IMG/VR virus record: IMGVR_UViG_3300044624_002111
Location: 1 to 22,751 of that record
Direction: 5' to 3' (one strand)
Source of the DNA: a virus
Length of the DNA: 22,751 nucleotides
In this document: in pieces, positions 20,691 to 22,751 of the stretch
Position numbering within the stretch: position 1 is the first letter of the stretch
Layout of the letters: each line of letters opens with the position of its first letter
Notes under the pieces: generated by a model
What the model saw: only the letters and a program-made list of their open reading frames with translations
The model's database searches: none
What the model was told of the DNA's origin: nothing
Made by a program: the position numbers and the translations under genes

Positions 20691-20851
20691 TTCGCTCCGG
20701 GGGTGAGGTTGAACAAGGGGCCCAGCTGGCTCCCATCACTGAACGACAGCCAGCCCTGTGCTGGTTTCTCGGTGCGCTGCACCGGTGGCGACCATTCGCG
20801 GGGCTCGGCCCCAGGGACTGGCAACGGCTCTTGTCTGTAGCGGTGCTTCAT
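20687..20851 (-). CDS. 54-residue early protein
   Basis: A 54-residue frame beginning MKHRYRQEPLPVPGAEPREW and ending LSFSDGSQLGPLFNLTPGAK. It fits exactly into the gap and overlaps the next start as ATGA, the pattern used by most neighbouring genes. It is Pro-rich and basic at the start, with a possible short beta segment (GWLSFSDGSQLGPLF). It has no clear Shine-Dalgarno sequence. A competing 95-residue frame over the same DNA (20736-21023) overlaps the next upstream gene and looks spurious. Confidence 0.5.
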   Translation of the reverse strand: MKHRYRQEPLPVPGAEPREWSPPVQRTEKPAQGWLSFSDGSQLGPLFNLTPGAK

Positions 20852-20929
20852 TGGTATCCAGCGGGTAGGTGAGCAGCGGTTGAGCGCTGCAGGGTGGCCG
20901 AGGGTTCCCCCAGGGCCACGGTGCAGTGG

Positions 20930-21145
20930 TCAGGCTTCGACTGATAGGCCGCGCTGCCTGAACCATTCCGGTTCTGTCCCGAACAGTTGCTCTGGGAGCG
21001 TCTCCAAAGGAATGGGGTGGCAATAAAGCCGGATCCGTTCACACGCAAAGAGCGGCGCCGGATCATCAGCCAGCCGGGTAAAGGTCCGGCCGAGAGCCTC
21101 GAACGTGTCGCCTATTGCGATGGGTTTTGCCTTTTGCCTGTTCAT
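20930..21145 (-). CDS. Small early hypothetical protein
   Basis: A 71-residue protein starting MNRQKAKPIAIGDTFEALGR at ATG 21145 with AGGAGG seven bases upstream, overlapping the previous stop (ATGA). The sequence suggests a small beta-rich fold (GDTFEALGRTFTRL, CERIRLYCHPIPLETLP). No family is recognised. A 78-base gap follows, which in one frame holds a possible 23-codon GTG frame ending as ATGA on the 54-residue gene; I do not count it as a gene. Confidence 0.65.
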   Translation of the reverse strand: MNRQKAKPIAIGDTFEALGRTFTRLADDPAPLFACERIRLYCHPIPLETLPEQLFGTEPEWFRQRGLSVEA

Positions 21146-21771
21146 TTCGCTGCCTCCTTGCAGCCCTTCGCCACGGACGGCAGCTCGTCATTCATCAGTG
21201 GAGAAGCCAGGAGCAGTTTTGACACCAAATCAGCCCATTCCTTTTGTCTGTCGGGGTTTACTTTGAAGATCTCAATGCCAAATTGAGGTGCAGTCCACGA
21301 GATCAGGTTCACCCTTGCCTTGATGACTGCATGTTCCGCAACCAGTAAGGGGCAGTAGTCGTCCGGCATCGTTTCGGGCTTGATGCCGGCCAAGCGCTCG
21401 CGGCAGCTGATCTCCAGGCAATAGACGCGATACGCCTCCCTCGATGCCATCCAAGCCTGCTCGGGCGTGGTGATCGGCCGGCCGTCTTTTTCGCTGAGCA
21501 AAGGATGGCCGCTGTGGGCCATTTCAAGCAGTCGGGTTCGCTGGATCGCTTTCACTTTGGGCCGGATTACATCAGCGGCCGCCGTTGCGGCTTGGTAGGC
21601 CAGCACGCGTTCAAGGTTGGCCTCGGTGACCAGCTCGGCCTCGAGGGCGCAAGTCAGCCAAGGCTGGATAGGGGGTGATGCGGTTGCGGCTTCCATGTCG
21701 TCGGCAGGCGTGACGCCATGGGCCAGGCTTGTCACATCGTGGGCTGGGATAGCAATCAGTTTCGGATTCAT
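21142..21771 (-). CDS. Early hypothetical protein, 209 residues
   Basis: The largest early gene product starts MNPKLIAIPAHDVTSLAHGV at ATG 21771. It is mainly helical: ALEAELVTEANLERVLAYQA, ADVIRPKVKAIQRTRLLEMA, then PEQAWMASREAYRVYCLEIS, and a C-terminal part with CPLLVAEHAVIKARVNLISW and KEWADLVSKLLLASPLM. There is no membrane segment or recognisable enzymatic motif. The leader carries the C-rich motif shared with int and no Shine-Dalgarno sequence, suggesting it is first in its transcript. A host-takeover role would fit its position only by analogy. Confidence 0.7.
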   Translation of the reverse strand: MNPKLIAIPAHDVTSLAHGVTPADDMEAATASPPIQPWLTCALEAELVTEANLERVLAYQAATAAADVIRPKVKAIQRTRLLEMAHSGHPLLSEKDGRPITTPEQAWMASREAYRVYCLEISCRERLAGIKPETMPDDYCPLLVAEHAVIKARVNLISWTAPQFGIEIFKVNPDRQKEWADLVSKLLLASPLMNDELPSVAKGCKEAAK

Positions 21772-21787
21772 CGGTCCCGTGTGGTAG

Positions 21788-21800
21788 GTGGGTAGGTGGT
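21788..21800 (-). repeat. C-rich leader motif, copy 2 (before the 209-residue early gene)
   Basis: The minus strand reads ACCACCTACCCAC followed by CTACCACA. It is identical over 13 bases to the copy before int (19447-19459) and lies 16 bases before the start codon. A related C-rich stretch (CACCTGTTCCCCTACCACC) precedes the start at 22094. Confidence 0.5.
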
Positions 21801-21809
21801 GGGCAGGGC

Positions 21810-22094
21810 TCAGGCCAGGGCGGCTAGCAGGTCAGCACGGCGGCCGTTGCGAGCTAGGCCACGGTGACCAGCAGCACGGGCCAGTTGCCGCAGCTCACGC
21901 ACTGGCAGCGATGTCACGGCAACAAGAGGAGCCACGGTTGCAGGTGCGGTCACTGATGCCACGGCTGCCGGTGCTGCCGGCCTCCAGCCGGCCACGGTCA
22001 GAACTAGGGCGACGCATGGCACCAGCACGGCGCGGGCCAGGCGGATCAGGGCAACGGCGCCGATCGCAGCCGCATCGATGGGATGGGTCTTCAT
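21810..22094 (-). CDS. Membrane-anchored SAP-like domain protein, first early gene
   Basis: A 94-residue protein starting MKTHPIDAAAIGAVALIRLA. A hydrophobic region at about 10-45 could form one membrane helix, with a second hydrophobic Ala/Val stretch at about 45-60. The last 32 residues (LPVRELRQLARAAGHRGLAR, followed by NGRRADLLAALA) match the SAP/Rho-N helix-turn-helix pattern L-x-V-x-x-L-R-x-L-A-x-x-x-G-x-x-G-x-x-x-x-x-R-x-x-L-L-x-x-L. Such domains bind nucleic acid and are common in cyanobacterial proteins. A nucleic-acid-binding domain on a membrane anchor could tether phage DNA or host DNA to the membrane; that is inference. It is probably the first phage gene transcribed after entry. 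Confidence 0.65.
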   Translation of the reverse strand: MKTHPIDAAAIGAVALIRLARAVLVPCVALVLTVAGWRPAAPAAVASVTAPATVAPLVAVTSLPVRELRQLARAAGHRGLARNGRRADLLAALA

Positions 22095-22107
22095 TGGTGG
22101 TAGGGGA

Positions 22108-22237
22108 ACAGGTGGTGCCAGGCTCCGCAGTCAGCAGCGGATCCCCTGGCTTCCAAAGGATACACAGGTGGAGTGGTTGAGTGCGGGGCCTTTTGCTGTC
22201 CTGTTGTAAATCGTTGCAAAAGGGGGTTGACAGGTGG
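22108..22237. repeat. Three dispersed ACAGGTGG repeats upstream of the first early gene
   Basis: Exact copies are at 22108-22115, 22164-22171 and 22230-22237 (CCACCTGT on the minus strand). The first lies 14 bases before the start codon of the SAP-like gene. They could be regulator sites or a reiterated leader element related to the CCACCTAC motif before int and the 209-residue gene. Confidence 0.4.
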
Positions 22238-22549
22238 CTTTAGCCCCGTCCGATGCTGGCTGCATGGCCTCGCAGCGGATGTTCAATCCACCGAGCCCCC
22301 CTGCAGTACGGTCAACCTGTCCTGACTGCTGCTGATCCCCTGGTTGCGACCGCTGCCCAGGGTGGATCGACACCCCCCGCCGGGGGGGGATTGCGCGTCG
22401 AGCGCTTCAGGGTTCCCCCCGACCAAATGCGCCACATTTTTTCGGGGTGCTGGGGGTGAGTGGGCACCAGGGCTGCAGCGGTTGCGGTGGATCCCGTTGT
22501 CGTTGGGCTGGTGTCTCGTACGGCTTCGCCCCACAGCGCCCCTGAACAG

Positions 22550-22597
22550 CCCGCCTCGCCGGCGGGGCATCCCGTCTCCGCTTCGCTCCGTCGGGAT
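22550..22597. repeat. Tandem GC-rich palindromes, REP-like
   Basis: CCCGCC/GGCGGG (22550-22555 with 22561-22566) is followed at once by ATCCCG/CGGGAT (22569-22574 with 22592-22597), whose loop holds the CCGCTTCGCTCCG sequence. Adjacent palindromes of this type are common extragenic repeats in high-GC cyanobacteria; the family assignment is by general appearance only. Confidence 0.4.
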
Positions 22598-22751
22598 TCG
22601 CGAGGAGAAAGAGGGGATGTGTGTGCTCGGGGGGTGGAGAGCAGCCGAGAGACCCGGCATCCGGGGAGGGCCTTGGATCGACGGTTGCTATGGGAGCACT
22701 AGAGAGATCATCAGATCAATTACCAAACGGGCCTGTGGTGGCGTGGCGTTT

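Larger units (their letters stand above)
22095..22751. other. Non-coding right end with repeats and hairpins
   Basis: I see no credible gene in these 657 bases; the frames present have low-complexity or Arg/Pro/Ser-rich translations. Contents: three copies of ACAGGTGG (22108, 22164, 22230); a CCCCCCG-C-CGGGGGG-type hairpin near 22374-22390; a nested hairpin CCCCGA/TCGGGG with inner AAATG/CATTT and six T (22416-22447); a pair of adjacent palindromes (22550-22566 and 22569-22597); and a lone ACTAG (22698) resembling the CTAG arrays. Early host-type promoters are expected here, but I found no good -35/-10 pair on the minus strand. Confidence 0.6.

Noticed and set aside
20736-21023. 95-codon minus-strand frame
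   Set aside because: It overlaps the 71-residue gene with a good ribosome-binding site; the 54-residue frame in the same DNA has the coupled ATGA end and is preferred.
22227-22255. Perfect TTGACA hexamer on the plus strand as a promoter
   Set aside because: No -10 like sequence at 16-18 bp (CCGATG instead), and no plus-strand gene follows.
22131-22660. Frames of 80 and 125 codons on the minus strand
   Set aside because: They overlap repeats and hairpins, lack ribosome-binding sites and have Arg/Pro/Ser-rich composition.
1-22751. CRISPR array, insertion sequence or transposase
   Set aside because: No regularly spaced 25-40 bp repeats and no transposase frame were seen; the only recombinase is the integrase.

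Overview
The window is most of the left and central part of a T7-like podovirus genome (Autographiviridae type), with every convincing gene on the minus strand, so transcription runs from base 22751 towards base 1. High GC, a tRNA-Leu(UAA) fragment next to an integrase, and the gp2.5, RNA polymerase and virion protein types fit a cyanophage of a high-GC picocyanobacterium (Synechococcus/Cyanobium-like). At least three GCGATCGC (HIP1-type) octamers, at 14118, 17664 and 20459, are compatible with this. The host is an inference.

Layout in transcription order. (1) 22751-22095: no credible gene; short repeats and GC-rich hairpins. (2) 22094-19460: early block of small, mostly translationally coupled genes: a membrane/SAP-like protein, several unknowns, a tiny membrane protein and two winged-helix (MarR-like) regulators. 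(3) 19438-18152: tyrosine integrase, a long inverted repeat, then the 5' half of a tRNA-Leu(UAA) gene, a likely attP core. (4) 18151-15731: single-subunit RNA polymerase. (5) 15670-10182: gp2.5-type single-strand DNA-binding protein, small unknowns, a RuvC-like resolvase, a coiled-coil protein, an NrdR-type zinc-ribbon protein, a possible helicase-loader-like protein and a T7 gp6-type exonuclease. (6) 10155-1: morphogenesis block in exact T7 order: two MCAG proteins, portal (gp8), scaffold (gp9), capsid (gp10), intrinsic terminator at the T-phi position, tail tubes (gp11, gp12), gp13, gp14 and a partial gp15-like protein running off the edge.

How it may work: the phage polymerase would drive the late genes. 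Integrase, attP and two winged-helix proteins give a lysogeny-capable module. No primase/helicase or DNA polymerase is seen between the RNA polymerase and the portal, where T7 keeps them, so the phage may recruit the host replisome, perhaps through the zinc-ribbon and loader-like proteins.

Most notable signals: the RNA polymerase has Phe where T7 has Tyr639, the ribose/deoxyribose discriminator; two separate arrays of CTAG spaced exactly 12 bp lie in front of the MarR-like gene and the ssDNA-binding protein gene; and attP is flanked on both sides by phage genes, so this copy of the genome is not integrated at that site.
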